Shown here: piece after piece, positions 7,752 through 15,937 of the stretch
Numbering within the stretch: position 1 is the stretch's first letter
Layout of the letters: every line of letters begins with the position of its first letter
Position numbers and translations under genes: made by a program
Assembly: GCF_020884795.1 (NCBI RefSeq)
Contig: NZ_BBZF01000020.1
Location: 1 to 40,332 of the forward strand
DNA length: 40,332 nt
DNA from: Micromonospora okii
Lineage (GTDB): Bacteria > Actinomycetota > Actinomycetes > Mycobacteriales > Micromonosporaceae
Direction: 5' to 3'
The notes under the pieces: generated by a model
Told to the model about the DNA's origin: nothing
Database searches by the model: none
Seen by the model: the letters and a program-made list of their open reading frames with translations, nothing else

Positions 7752-7871
7752 CATCGCCACGTCTCCGATGTTCTCCGGTCGGCCCGCCCACTGTCAAGGG
7801 TGGGGCTTGATCTTGGCGGCGCGGGCCCCGGCGGTGCCACGGATAGGCTCGCGATTACCGGGCGTCCGGAG

Positions 7872-7885
7872 CTAATACGCATTAG
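7872..7885. promoter_or_regulatory. LacI-type operator O2
   Basis: CTAATACGCATTAG has symmetric arms CTAAT and ATTAG around a 4-bp centre. It begins exactly 100 bp upstream of O3. The TAATAC inside it could also be part of a -10 region. Confidence 0.75.
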
Positions 7886-7971
7886 TTCAGGCACTTCGTC
7901 GCGGAGAAATCTTCCGTCAACTCTTGACAGCCCCCGGATCCGAGGGCGAGAGTCCTCCCCAGCGCCGATCG

Positions 7972-7985
7972 CTAATACGGATTAG
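7972..7985. promoter_or_regulatory. LacI-type operator O3, next to the regulator gene
   Basis: CTAATACGGATTAG, flanked by G and C so that the symmetric arms become GCTAAT and ATTAGC. It ends 21 bp before the ATG at 8007, where bound repressor would block initiation. The repressor encoded immediately downstream is the natural ligand, giving autoregulation and control of the whole sugar operon. Confidence 0.78.
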
Positions 7986-8006
7986 CACCGACCGGAGGAC
8001 TCCCCC

Positions 8007-9053
8007 ATGCCCTCTTCGCCGCGTCGCGTCACGCAGCGTGACATCGCCCGCCTGGCCGGCGTCAGTCAGGCGACCGTCTCGCTGGTGCTCAACAACCGCT
8101 CCGACGCCGACGTGCGGATCGCCCCGGAAACCCGCGACCGGGTCCTGCGGGCCATCGAGGAGACCGGCTACGTCGCCGACCCGGTGGCCCGGCGGCTGGC
8201 CGCCCGGTTCAACCGGATCATCGGCGTGTTCACGTACGAGCCGGCGTTCCCCAGCGGCAGCCGGGACTTCTTCCACCCGTTCCTGCTCGGCATCGAGGAG
8301 TACGCCGAACGGGCCGGCTGCGACCTGCTGCTGTTCACCAGCGCCCCGGTGGTCGACGGGCGGCGGCGCATCTTCCACCAGGACAACCGGCTGCGGCTGG
8401 CCGACGGGTGCCTCCTGCTCGGCCGGGAGATCGACGCCGCCGAGCTGCACCGGCTCAACCGGGAGGGCTTCCCGTACGTCGCGGTCGGCCGGCGCGACGA
8501 CGCCGGGGGCCCGGTGCCGTCCGTCGGCGCGGACTACGCCACCGCCGTCGCCGCGCTGGTGGAGCGGGCCCTCGGGCACGGCCACCGGCGGCTGGCGTAC
8601 CTGCCCATGGGCACCCGCGCCGAGTCGTCGGGGGACCGGCGGCGCGGCTACGCCGCCCACGGCGGGGCGGCCGAGAGCGCCCGGGAGCTCTCCACCGCCG
8701 GGCGCGACGCCGAGGCGATCCTCGACGACCTACGCGCCGACGGGACCACCGCGGTCTTCGTGGAGGACTTCGCCACGGCGGTCGCGCTCGAACTGGCCGC
8801 CCGGCGGCGCGGGCTGCGCGTGCCCGGCGACCTGTCGGTGGTGACCCTCGGCGACCCGACCGTGCCGGTGCCCACCGAACTGACCTTCACCGGCTTCCAC
8901 ATTCCCCGCGAGGAGATGGGACGCCAGGCGGTCGAGCTGCTGACCTCCGTCATCGACGGCAGCGCCGACGACGTCCGGCAGCGCCTGCTGCCGTGCCAAC
9001 TGGTCGAGGGAGACACCCTCGGCGCCCCCGATCCGGCGGTCGACCGCGCCTAG
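8007..9053 (+). CDS. LacI family transcriptional regulator of the amino-sugar operon
   Basis: A 348-residue repressor. The N-terminal LacI helix-turn-helix is canonical (VTQRDIARLAGVSQATVSLV, residues 8-27, then LNNRSDADVRI), followed by the hinge helix region (DPVARRLAARFNRIIGVFTY). Residues 70-340 form a periplasmic-binding-protein-like sensor domain ending in FHIPREEMGRQAVELL. ATG 8007 lies after GGAGGACTCCCCC, a good ribosome-binding site. The gene heads the cluster and is preceded by three copies of a CTAATACG-N-ATTAG site, its likely operators. The effector is probably the transported sugar or a phosphorylated intermediate, inferred from the ROK kinase and NanE genes downstream. Confidence 0.93.
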   Translation: MPSSPRRVTQRDIARLAGVSQATVSLVLNNRSDADVRIAPETRDRVLRAIEETGYVADPVARRLAARFNRIIGVFTYEPAFPSGSRDFFHPFLLGIEEYAERAGCDLLLFTSAPVVDGRRRIFHQDNRLRLADGCLLLGREIDAAELHRLNREGFPYVAVGRRDDAGGPVPSVGADYATAVAALVERALGHGHRRLAYLPMGTRAESSGDRRRGYAAHGGAAESARELSTAGRDAEAILDDLRADGTTAVFVEDFATAVALELAARRRGLRVPGDLSVVTLGDPTVPVPTELTFTGFHIPREEMGRQAVELLTSVIDGSADDVRQRLLPCQLVEGDTLGAPDPAVDRA

Positions 9054-9083
9054 AGCGGCGACCGCGCAACTGGAAGGAAGCAA

Positions 9084-10691
9084 GTGGTATCGATGCGTGC
9101 GGACGTCCTCGTCGTCGGCGGCGGGCTGGGCGGGGTGGCGGCGGCGCTGGCTGCCTGCCGGGCCGGCCGGAGTGTCGTCCTGACCGAGGAGTTCGACTGG
9201 CTCGGCGGGCAGCTCACCAGCCAGGCGGTCCCCCCGGACGAGCACTCCTGGGTCGAGCAGTTCGGCGTCACCGCCAGCTACCGGGCGCTGCGCACCGGCA
9301 TCCGGGACTACTACCGGCGGCACTACCCGCTGACCGAGCGGTCCCGGGGCTGGACGGACCTCAACCCGGGGGCCGGCTGGGTGAGCCGGCTCTGTCACGA
9401 GCCCCGGGTCGCGGTGGCGGTGCTGGAGGAGATGCTGGCCCCGTACCGGGGATCGGGGCGGCTGACCGTGCTCCAGCCCTACCGGCCGGTGGCGGCGGCG
9501 GCCGACGGCGACCGGGTGACCGGGGTGACCGTCGCCCACCGCGACCGCCCCGACGAGCTGGTCGAGCTGACCGCGCCGTACGTGCTGGACGCCACCGAGA
9601 CCGGTGAGCTGCTGCCGCTGGCCGGCGTCGAGTACGTCACCGGCTTCGAGTCGCGGGAGGAGACCGGGGAGCCCAGCGCGCCGGAGCAGGCGCAGCCGAT
9701 GAACATGCAGGCGGTGTCGGTCTGCTTCGCCCTGGACCACGTCGACGGCGACCACACCATCGACCGTCCGGCCGGGTACGACTTCTGGCGCGACTACAAG
9801 CCGGACTTCTGGGGCGACCGGCTGCTCTCCTGGCGCTCCCCGAACCCCAGGACGCTGGAGATCGTCGAGCGCAGCTTCACGCCGAACCCGGACGAGGACC
9901 CGCTGCTGGTCAACGCCGACCAGCGGCTCAACCCCGGCGACGGCAACCTGTGGACCTTCCGGCGCATCGCCGCCCGGCGCAACTTCGTCGACGGCGCGTA
10001 CGGCAGCGACATCACGCTGGTGAACTGGCCGATGATCGACTACTTCGAGGGTCCGCTCTTCGACGTGCCGAACGCCGCCTGGCACCTGTCGAAGGCGCGG
10101 GAGCTGTCGTACGCGGCGTTGTACTGGATGCAGACCGAGGCGCCCCGGCCCGACGGCGGCACCGGCTTCCCCGGGCTGCGGCTGCGCGGCGACGTCACCG
10201 GCAGCGCCGACGGCCTGGCCCAGGCCCCCTACATCCGGGAGTCGCGGCGCATCCGGGCCGAGTACACGGTCGTCGAGCAGGACCTGTCGCTGGCGGTGCG
10301 CGGCGCGCACGGCGCGGTCGACTACCCCGACTCGGTCGGCGTCGGCATGTACCGCATCGACCTGCACCCGTCGACCGGCGGCGACAACTACATCGACGTG
10401 GGCTCCTGCCCGTTCGAGATCCCGCTCGGCGCGCTGATCCCGCAGCGGGTGGAGAACCTGCTGCCGGCCGGCAAGAACATCGGCACCACGCACATCACCA
10501 ACGGCAGCTACCGGCTGCACCCGGTCGAGTGGAACATCGGCGAGGTCGCCGGCCTGCTCGCCGACTTCTGCCTGGAGCGGGGCGAGTCCCCGCGCGCGGT
10601 CCGCGACACCCCCCGTCTGCTGGCCGATTTCCAGGACCGCCTGACGGCGGCCGGCGTGGAACTGCGCTGGCCGCAGGTCGCCGGCTACTGA
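9084..10691 (+). CDS. FAD-dependent oxidoreductase (FAD_oxidored family) in the sugar operon
   Basis: A 535-residue flavoprotein. The N-terminal Rossmann motif ADVLVVGGGLGGVAAALAAC binds FAD, followed by LTEEFDWLGGQLTSQAVPPD. The second conserved region, VLDATETGELLPLAGVEYVT, and the C-terminal LLPAGKNIGTTHITNGSYRL-HPVEW block are typical of the PF12831 FAD_oxidored group, whose members often sit beside glycoside hydrolases and sugar transporters. No signal peptide is seen, so it acts in the cytoplasm. GTG 9084 lies directly after GGAAGGAAG; ATG 9093 is an alternative. It is the first enzyme gene after the LacI regulator and precedes the solute-binding protein by 27 bp. An oxidation step is not part of the standard NanK-NanE route, so its role is an open question: possibly oxidation of the imported sugar derivative before phosphorylation. 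Confidence 0.85.
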   Translation: MVSMRADVLVVGGGLGGVAAALAACRAGRSVVLTEEFDWLGGQLTSQAVPPDEHSWVEQFGVTASYRALRTGIRDYYRRHYPLTERSRGWTDLNPGAGWVSRLCHEPRVAVAVLEEMLAPYRGSGRLTVLQPYRPVAAAADGDRVTGVTVAHRDRPDELVELTAPYVLDATETGELLPLAGVEYVTGFESREETGEPSAPEQAQPMNMQAVSVCFALDHVDGDHTIDRPAGYDFWRDYKPDFWGDRLLSWRSPNPRTLEIVERSFTPNPDEDPLLVNADQRLNPGDGNLWTFRRIAARRNFVDGAYGSDITLVNWPMIDYFEGPLFDVPNAAWHLSKARELSYAALYWMQTEAPRPDGGTGFPGLRLRGDVTGSADGLAQAPYIRESRRIRAEYTVVEQDLSLAVRGAHGAVDYPDSVGVGMYRIDLHPSTGGDNYIDVGSCPFEIPLGALIPQRVENLLPAGKNIGTTHITNGSYRLHPVEWNIGEVAGLLADFCLERGESPRAVRDTPRLLADFQDRLTAAGVELRWPQVAGY

Positions 10692-10718
10692 ACACACACC
10701 CCCGGTGAGGAGAACATT

Positions 10719-12005
10719 GTGAAGACAGGAAAGGGCCTGCGCGGCGTCGCCGTCGCGCTGGTCGGCGCGCTCGCCCTGACCGCCTGCGGCGGCGGCGGGA
10801 ACGACGCCGGCGACGGCGGCCCCGCGAAGCTGCGGATGAGCGTCTGGTCCGCCAACGAGGCGCACCTGAAGCTGTTCAACGAGATCGCCGACGAGTACCG
10901 CAAGTCCCACCCGAACGTGGAGTCGATCACCTTCGACCCGCTGCCGTTCGAGAACTACACCACCACGCTGACCACCCAGATCGCCGGCGGCAACGCCCCC
11001 GACCTGGCCTGGGTGTTCGAGAACTCGGCCCCCGACTTCGTCTCCTCGGGCGCGCTGGCGCCGCTGGACGAGACGCTGAAGAAGACCGAGGGGTACGCCT
11101 ACGACGACCTCTCCCCCGCCACCACGAAGCTCTGGCAGGACGGCGGCAAGCTGTACGCGTACCCGTTCTCCAACTCGCCGTTCGGGGTGTTCGTCAACAC
11201 GGACATGCTGCGCAAGGCCGGGCAGAGGACGCCGGCCGAGCTGATCGCCTCCGGCCAGTGGAACTGGGAGAACGCCCTGGCCGTCGCCGGTGCGACGGCC
11301 GCGAAGTCCGGCAAGGCCGGCCTGGTCATCCGGGACTTCGACTACAAGGGCTGGGACAACCTCTCCACCTTCTTCACCGGCTGGGGCGCGCAGGCGTGGA
11401 GCGAGGACGGCAAGAGCTGCGGCTTCGGCTCCCCGGAGATGGTCGCGGCGATGACCGCCCTGCACAAGGGGATCTTCACCGACAAGGCGCTGCCCGGCCC
11501 GGGCACCACGGCGGACTTCTTCGCCGGTGACGCGGCGATGACGGTCACCCAGATCTCCCGGGCGTCGCTGCTCAAGGAGGACGGCTTCGGCTGGGACCTG
11601 GTGCCGCTGCCCGCCGGCCCGAAGGGCAACTACGCGGTGCTCGGGCAGGCCGGCATCGGGGTGATGAAGAAGAGCCCGTACGCCGACGAGGCGGCCGACT
11701 TCCTGGCCTTCTTCACCAACCCCACCAACTCGGCCAAGCTGGCCCAGTTCTTCCCGCCGCCGCGGCAGTCGCTGCTGACCGCCGAGACACTGGGCAAGAC
11801 CAACCCGAAGCTGAAGCCGGAGCAGTTGCAGAAGGTCGTCGTCGACGGCATCACCAACGGCGTGGTCAAGCCCAGCCACTCCGGGCAGGCCGAGCTGAGC
11901 CAGCAGGTGCGGGCCGGCCTCGACCCGCTGTGGCAGCCGAACGCCGACGTCAAGGCGGTCCTGGACGGCGTGTGCGCCAAGATCCAGCCGCTGCTGGCGA
12001 AGTGA
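10719..12005 (+). CDS. Sugar ABC transporter, solute-binding lipoprotein (family 1)
   Basis: A 428-residue secreted lipoprotein. A signal peptide with the hydrophobic stretch GVAVALVGALALTACGGGGN has a lipobox (LTAC), so Cys22 should be lipidated and the protein anchored outside the membrane. The mature part has the family 1 sugar-binding pattern: AHLKLFNEIADEYRKSHPNV, ITFDPLPFENYTTTLTTQIA, GGNAPDLAWVFENSAPDF, and a C-terminal ADFLAFFTNPTNSAKLAQFF. GTG 10719 follows GGTGAGGAGAACATT. It is followed 2 bp later by the first permease gene. It delivers the substrate to the two permeases; the substrate is probably an amino sugar, judged from the kinase and epimerase downstream. Confidence 0.93.
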   Translation: MKTGKGLRGVAVALVGALALTACGGGGNDAGDGGPAKLRMSVWSANEAHLKLFNEIADEYRKSHPNVESITFDPLPFENYTTTLTTQIAGGNAPDLAWVFENSAPDFVSSGALAPLDETLKKTEGYAYDDLSPATTKLWQDGGKLYAYPFSNSPFGVFVNTDMLRKAGQRTPAELIASGQWNWENALAVAGATAAKSGKAGLVIRDFDYKGWDNLSTFFTGWGAQAWSEDGKSCGFGSPEMVAAMTALHKGIFTDKALPGPGTTADFFAGDAAMTVTQISRASLLKEDGFGWDLVPLPAGPKGNYAVLGQAGIGVMKKSPYADEAADFLAFFTNPTNSAKLAQFFPPPRQSLLTAETLGKTNPKLKPEQLQKVVVDGITNGVVKPSHSGQAELSQQVRAGLDPLWQPNADVKAVLDGVCAKIQPLLAK

Positions 12006-12007
12006 CC

Positions 12008-12961
12008 ATGTCCGCTACGGACACCCGGACGGGCCCGGTCGCCACGACCGGGCCCGCCCCGGGCCGCCCGCGCCGCCCGTGGTGGACCGGCCGGCGGCGC
12101 GACCAGCTCGTCGGGTACCTCTTCGTCACCCCGCAGCTGCTCGGCAGCGTCGTCTTCGTGATCCTTCCGCTGGTCCTGGTGGTCTGGTACAGCCTGCACG
12201 AGTGGAACGTGCTCGCCGGCACGTTCGACTACGTCGGCGGCGACAACTACGCGCAGCTCGCCGAGGACACCAACCTGGGCGGGGTGCTGAAGGCCACCGG
12301 GCTGTTCTCCGTCGGGCTGGTGGTGTTCAACCTCGCCCTGGCGCTGCTGCTGGCCGTGCTGCTCAACCAGAAGCTCCGGGGCAGCATCGTCTTCCGCACC
12401 CTGTTCTTCTCGCCCGTGGTGGTCTCCCTGGTCGCCTGGACGATCGTGTGGGGCTTCCTGCTCCAGGACAACGGCGGGATCAACGGGCTGCTCGACACGA
12501 TCGGCGTGGACGGGCCGAACTGGCTGCGCGGCGAGAACACCGCGATGCTGTCGGTGGTCGTCGTGCAGGTGTTCAAGAACGTCGGCCTGAACATGGTGCT
12601 GTTCCTGGCGGCCCTCCAGGGCGTGCCGGGCGAGCTGTACGAGGCCGCCGAGGTCGACGGCGCGAGCCGGATGCGCCAGTTCTGGCGGATCACCGTGCCG
12701 CTGATCAGCCCGACGATCATGCTGACGTCGATCATCACGGTGGTCGGCTCGTTGCAGGTGTTCGCGCAGATCGCGGTGCTCACCCAGGGTGGGCCGGGCA
12801 CCTCGACCACCGTGCTCGTCTACTACCTCTACCAGCAGGCGTTCCAGTTCCACCACTTCGGCTACGGGGCGACGCTGTCGATCGTGCTGTTCGCGATCGT
12901 GCTCGCGCTGACCGTGTTGCAGTGGCAGATGCGCAAGAGATGGGTCTTCCATGAGTCGTGA
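12008..12961 (+). CDS. Sugar ABC transporter permease (MalF/UgpA type)
   Basis: A 317-residue inner-membrane permease of the CUT1 family from ATG 12008. Six or so hydrophobic segments are visible, beginning with LVGYLFVTPQLLGSVVFVIL and ending with TLSIVLFAIVLALTVLQW. The conserved cytoplasmic loop that docks the ATPase, EAAEVDGASRMRQFWRITVP, is present and intact (EAA-G pattern). The first 30 residues are a polar, Pro/Arg-rich cytoplasmic tail. The gene starts 2 bp after the solute-binding protein and overlaps the next permease by 11 bp. No ATPase gene is present in the operon; in related actinobacteria a shared MsiK-type ATPase energises such transporters, and the same is likely here. Confidence 0.93.
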   Translation: MSATDTRTGPVATTGPAPGRPRRPWWTGRRRDQLVGYLFVTPQLLGSVVFVILPLVLVVWYSLHEWNVLAGTFDYVGGDNYAQLAEDTNLGGVLKATGLFSVGLVVFNLALALLLAVLLNQKLRGSIVFRTLFFSPVVVSLVAWTIVWGFLLQDNGGINGLLDTIGVDGPNWLRGENTAMLSVVVVQVFKNVGLNMVLFLAALQGVPGELYEAAEVDGASRMRQFWRITVPLISPTIMLTSIITVVGSLQVFAQIAVLTQGGPGTSTTVLVYYLYQQAFQFHHFGYGATLSIVLFAIVLALTVLQWQMRKRWVFHES

Positions 12962-13793
12962 CCTGTCGCCCAGGACGAAGCTGGTGCTCTACGGGGTGCT
13001 GATGGTCCTGGCGATCCCCTTCGTCTTCCCCACCTGGTGGATGGTCACCTCGTCGCTGAAACCGGTGGCGGACATCTTCTCCTTCCCGCCGCAGCTCTGG
13101 CCGACCGACCCGCGGCTGGAGGCGTACCAGCGGGTGTTCGAGTTGCAGCCGTTCGGGCGGCAGTACCTCAACAGCGTCTACATCGCCCTCGTGGTGACCG
13201 TGGGCACGCTCGCGGTGGCGGCGCTGGCCGGGTACGCCTTCGCGCGCATCCGGTTCCGGGGCCAGAACGTGCTCTTCCTGGTGGTCCTCGCCGGCCTGCT
13301 CATCCCGAGCGAGGTGACGATCGTCCCGCTGTTCCAGATGTTCTTCAAGCTCGGGCTGATCGACACCCACTGGCCGCTGGTCCTGGTGCCGATCTTCGGG
13401 GCGCCGAGTGTGCTGGCGACGTTCATCATGCGGCAGTTCTTCATCGCCCTGCCCGGTGAGCTGGAGGAGGCGGCCCGCGTCGACGGGCTGGGCCGGTTCG
13501 CCACCTTCTGGAAGATCGCCCTGCCGCTGTCGCGCCCCGCGCTGGGCGCGGTGGCCATCTTCACCTTCCTGCACAGCTGGAACCTCTACCTCGAACCGAT
13601 CGTGTTCCTCTCCTCCCCGGAGAAGTTCACCCTGCCGCAGGCGCTGACCCAGTTCGTCGACGCGTACGGCGGGCCGATGTGGAACGTGCAGCTCGCGGCG
13701 GCGTCGATGACGGCCCTGCCGGTCCTGGCGGTGTTCGTGATCGCGCAGAAGCAGTTCGTCGAGGGGCTGGCCCACACCGGCCTGAAGGGATGA
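12951..13793 (+). CDS. Sugar ABC transporter permease (MalG/UgpE type)
   Basis: A 280-residue CUT1 permease and partner of the preceding one. It opens with LVLYGVLMVLAIPFVFPTWW and continues WMVTSSLKP, the usual start of MalG-type subunits. The EAA loop reads EEAARVDGLGRFATFWKIAL-PLSRP, and the last helix is ALPVLAVFVIAQKQF followed by VEGLAHTGLKG, the characteristic MalG C-terminus. It overlaps the upstream permease by 11 bp and the downstream kinase by 4 bp (ATGA), so all are translated from one message. Confidence 0.94.
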   Translation: MSRDLSPRTKLVLYGVLMVLAIPFVFPTWWMVTSSLKPVADIFSFPPQLWPTDPRLEAYQRVFELQPFGRQYLNSVYIALVVTVGTLAVAALAGYAFARIRFRGQNVLFLVVLAGLLIPSEVTIVPLFQMFFKLGLIDTHWPLVLVPIFGAPSVLATFIMRQFFIALPGELEEAARVDGLGRFATFWKIALPLSRPALGAVAIFTFLHSWNLYLEPIVFLSSPEKFTLPQALTQFVDAYGGPMWNVQLAAASMTALPVLAVFVIAQKQFVEGLAHTGLKG

Positions 13794-14701
13794 CCGGGCC
13801 GGGCCGGGTCGCCGTCGGGATCGACGTCGGCGGCACCAAGACGCTGGCGGCCCTGGTCGCCGCCGACGGCACCGTGCTGCGACGGCGGCGGGCGGACACG
13901 CCCGCCGCCGCCGGGCCCGCCGCGGTGCTGGACACCGCCGCCGGGCTCGCCGCGGGGCTGCTGCCGGCGGCCGGCGACGGGCCGGTCGGGGTGGGCACCG
14001 CCGGCACCGTCGACCCGGCGACCGGGGGCATCCGGTACGCCACCGACAGCCTGCCCGGCTGGGCGGGCACCCCGGTCACGGCGGAGCTGGCCGGGCGGCT
14101 GGGCCGGCCGGTCCGGGTCGTCAACGACGTCCACGCCGCCGCGCTCGGCGAGAGCTGGGCGGGCGCCGGCCGGGGCCGCGCCCGCGTGCTGCTCGTCTCG
14201 GTCGGCACCGGGCTCGGCGGGGCGCTGGTCCGGCAGGGCCGCGTCGACGCGGGCGCCCGGGGCGCGGCCGGCGCGGTCGCCCACCTGTCGGCGCCCGGCG
14301 CGGGGCGGCTGCGCTGCGGCTGCGGCCGGTACGGGCACCTGGAGGCGCTCGCCTCCGGCACCGGCCTGGCCGCCGGGTACGCGGTCGAGACCGGCGAGCG
14401 GATCACCGGGCGGGAGGTGGCCGCGCGGGCCGCCGCCGGGGACGCCGCCGCACGGGGCGTCGTCGCGCGCGCCGGGGCGGGACTCGGCGCGGCCCTCGCG
14501 GGGCTGGTGACCGTGCTCGACCCCGAGGCGGTGCTGGTGGCCGGCGGGGCGGCCGAGGCGCTGCTGCCGGCGACCACCGCCGCGTACGCCGCGGAACTGC
14601 CGGCGGCCTGGGTCGACGTGCCGCTGCTGCCGGCCGGGCTGGCCGGCGACGCGGTCGTGGTCGGCGCGGCCCGGCTGGCCGTCGACGAGGAAGGGGACTG
14701 A
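13790..14701 (+). CDS. ROK family sugar kinase (probable N-acetylmannosamine kinase, NanK-like)
   Basis: A 303-residue ROK kinase. The phosphate-binding motif is VAVGIDVGGTKTLAALVAAD; the sugar-binding and catalytic region includes VRVVNDVHAAALGESWAGAG with the catalytic Asp, then SVGTGLGGALV. The ROK zinc motif reads CGCGRYGHLEAL: two Cys and Gly-Tyr-Gly are kept, but the usual third Cys (GCxE) is His. The upstream His ligand would correspond to AVAHLSAPG. Location 5' of nanE suggests that it phosphorylates N-acetylmannosamine at O6, giving the NanE substrate. Glucokinase or N-acetylglucosamine kinase activity cannot be excluded from sequence alone. It is coupled by ATGA to the permease and lies 4 bp before nanE. 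Confidence 0.87.
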   Translation: MTGPGRVAVGIDVGGTKTLAALVAADGTVLRRRRADTPAAAGPAAVLDTAAGLAAGLLPAAGDGPVGVGTAGTVDPATGGIRYATDSLPGWAGTPVTAELAGRLGRPVRVVNDVHAAALGESWAGAGRGRARVLLVSVGTGLGGALVRQGRVDAGARGAAGAVAHLSAPGAGRLRCGCGRYGHLEALASGTGLAAGYAVETGERITGREVAARAAAGDAAARGVVARAGAGLGAALAGLVTVLDPEAVLVAGGAAEALLPATTAAYAAELPAAWVDVPLLPAGLAGDAVVVGAARLAVDEEGD

Positions 14702-14705
14702 GGAC

Positions 14706-15404
14706 GTGGGCATTCTCGACGCGCTCGCCGGGGGGCTGGTGGTCTCCTGCCAGCCGCTGCCCGACGAGCCCGACGACCCGATGCGGGACCCGTACGTGCA
14801 GGCGCGGGTGGCCGCCGCCGCCGTGCGGGGCGGCGCGGTGGCGATCCGGGCGAACGGGCCGGCCGACGTGGCGGCGATCCGCGCCGCCGTGGACGTGCCG
14901 GTGATCGGCCTGCACAAGCACGGCACGGCCGGGGTGTTCATCACTCCGACGGCGGAGCTGGCCGTCGGGGTGGCCGAGGCCGGGGCGCACCTCGTCGCGG
15001 TGGACGGCACCGACCGTCCGCGCCCCGACGGGCGGCCCTTCGCCGACACGGTCGCGGCGGTCCACGCGGCCGGCGCGCTGGTCCTCGCCGACGTCTCCAC
15101 CGCCGCCGAGGGGGTGGCGGCCGTGCGGGCCGGTGCGGACGCGGTGGCGACCACGCTGTCCGGGTACACGGCGGCCAGTCCCCGTCGCGACGGCCCCGAC
15201 CTGGAGCTGGTGGCCCGGCTCGCGGCGGCGGTGCCGGTGCCGGTGCTGGCCGAGGGGCGGTACCGCGACACCGGGCAGATCGCCCTGGCGTTCGCGGCGG
15301 GCGCGCACGCGGTGGTGATGGGCAACGCCGTCACCTCGCCACTGTGGATCACCCGCCGGCTCGTCCCGGCCACCCCGGCGGGCGCCCGACGGCGCACCCG
15401 GTAA
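14706..15404 (+). CDS. nanE: N-acetylmannosamine-6-phosphate 2-epimerase
   Basis: A 232-residue TIM-barrel enzyme that converts N-acetylmannosamine-6-phosphate to N-acetylglucosamine-6-phosphate in the cytoplasm. Family motifs are LVVSCQPLPDEP at the N-terminus, GGAVAIRANGPADVAAIRAA, VPVIGLHKH, HLVAVDGTDRPRPDG, LADVSTAAEG, VATTLSGYT, VPVLAEGRYRDTGQ and AVVMGNAVTSP, which together cover the phosphate site and the catalytic Lys/Glu region. GTG 14706 follows GAGGAC closely. It is the last gene of the LacI-controlled operon. With the ROK kinase it forms the NanK-NanE half of sialic acid/ManNAc catabolism; the NanA lyase and a sialidase are not in this window. Confidence 0.93.
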   Translation: MGILDALAGGLVVSCQPLPDEPDDPMRDPYVQARVAAAAVRGGAVAIRANGPADVAAIRAAVDVPVIGLHKHGTAGVFITPTAELAVGVAEAGAHLVAVDGTDRPRPDGRPFADTVAAVHAAGALVLADVSTAAEGVAAVRAGADAVATTLSGYTAASPRRDGPDLELVARLAAAVPVPVLAEGRYRDTGQIALAFAAGAHAVVMGNAVTSPLWITRRLVPATPAGARRRTR

Positions 15405-15414
15405 CGTGCCCGGG
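15402..15414 (+). promoter_or_regulatory. Candidate -10 element of the Nudix gene (leaderless)
   Basis: TAACGT (15402-15407) overlaps the nanE stop codon, fits TANNNT and lies 7 bases before the GTG at 15415. That spacing would place the transcription start on the start codon. No Shine-Dalgarno sequence precedes the GTG. A -35 element is not obvious. Confidence 0.35.
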
Positions 15415-15924
15415 GTGACCGGCGTCCCGTACTCCCACTGCTCCTACTGCGGCGCCGGCTATCCGGCGGACGCCGGCTGGCCCCGGGTCTGCGCGGCCTG
15501 CGGGCGGACCGTGTGGCGCAATCCGCTGCCGGTGGCGGTGGCGGTGCAGCCGGTGCGGGCCGCCGCCGGGCTCGGCGTCGTGGTGGTCCGCCGGGACATC
15601 GAGCCGGCGCGCGGCCTGCTCGCCCTCCCCGGCGGCTTCATCGAGTACGGCGAGCAGTGGCAGGACGCCCTGGTCCGCGAGCTGCGGGAGGAGACCGGGC
15701 TGACGGCGTCGGCCGCCGACGCCGAGCTGTTCGCGGTGCACGGCGCCCCGGCCGGCGGCACCATGATGGTCTTCGGCACCCTGCCGGCGCGGGCGGCCGA
15801 GGATCTGCCGGTGTCGGCGCCCACCGACGAGGCCACCGAGTGGCTGGTGGTCACCGAGCCGGTGGAGCTGGCGTTCTCCACCCACACGCGGGTGCTCGCC
15901 GACTTCCTCGCCGCCCACCGCTGA
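15415..15924 (+). CDS. Nudix hydrolase with N-terminal zinc ribbon
   Basis: A protein of 169 residues from GTG 15415 (an in-frame GTG at 15406 would add three). The N-terminus has a zinc-ribbon pattern, CSYCGAGYP and CAACGRTVWRNP, as in NADH pyrophosphatase-type Nudix proteins. The Nudix box is clear: GGFIEYGEQWQDALVRELRE followed by ETGL, matching GX5EX7REUXEEXGU. The fold begins AAAGLGVVVVRRDIEPARGL and ends TDEATEWLVVTEPVEL. The substrate could be NADH, an ADP-sugar or another dinucleotide; sequence does not decide. It starts 10 bp after nanE but probably has its own promoter, and it converges with ssuD across 13 bp. Confidence 0.9.
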   Translation: MTGVPYSHCSYCGAGYPADAGWPRVCAACGRTVWRNPLPVAVAVQPVRAAAGLGVVVVRRDIEPARGLLALPGGFIEYGEQWQDALVRELREETGLTASAADAELFAVHGAPAGGTMMVFGTLPARAAEDLPVSAPTDEATEWLVVTEPVELAFSTHTRVLADFLAAHR

Positions 15925-15937
15925 GGCGGGCGAGCGG

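Noticed and set aside
7585..7875. Small open frame of about 96 codons ahead of the LacI gene
   Set aside because: It spans operator sequences, has atypical composition for the window and no ribosome-binding site or recognisable motif.
8730..11879. Long minus-strand frame opposite the LacI, FAD oxidoreductase and solute-binding genes
   Set aside because: Low-complexity translation with no motif; an antisense shadow of well-supported genes.
11930..12007. N-terminal extension of the first sugar permease
   Set aside because: The extra 26 residues lie inside the solute-binding protein gene in another frame; ATG 12008 gives the normal family start.
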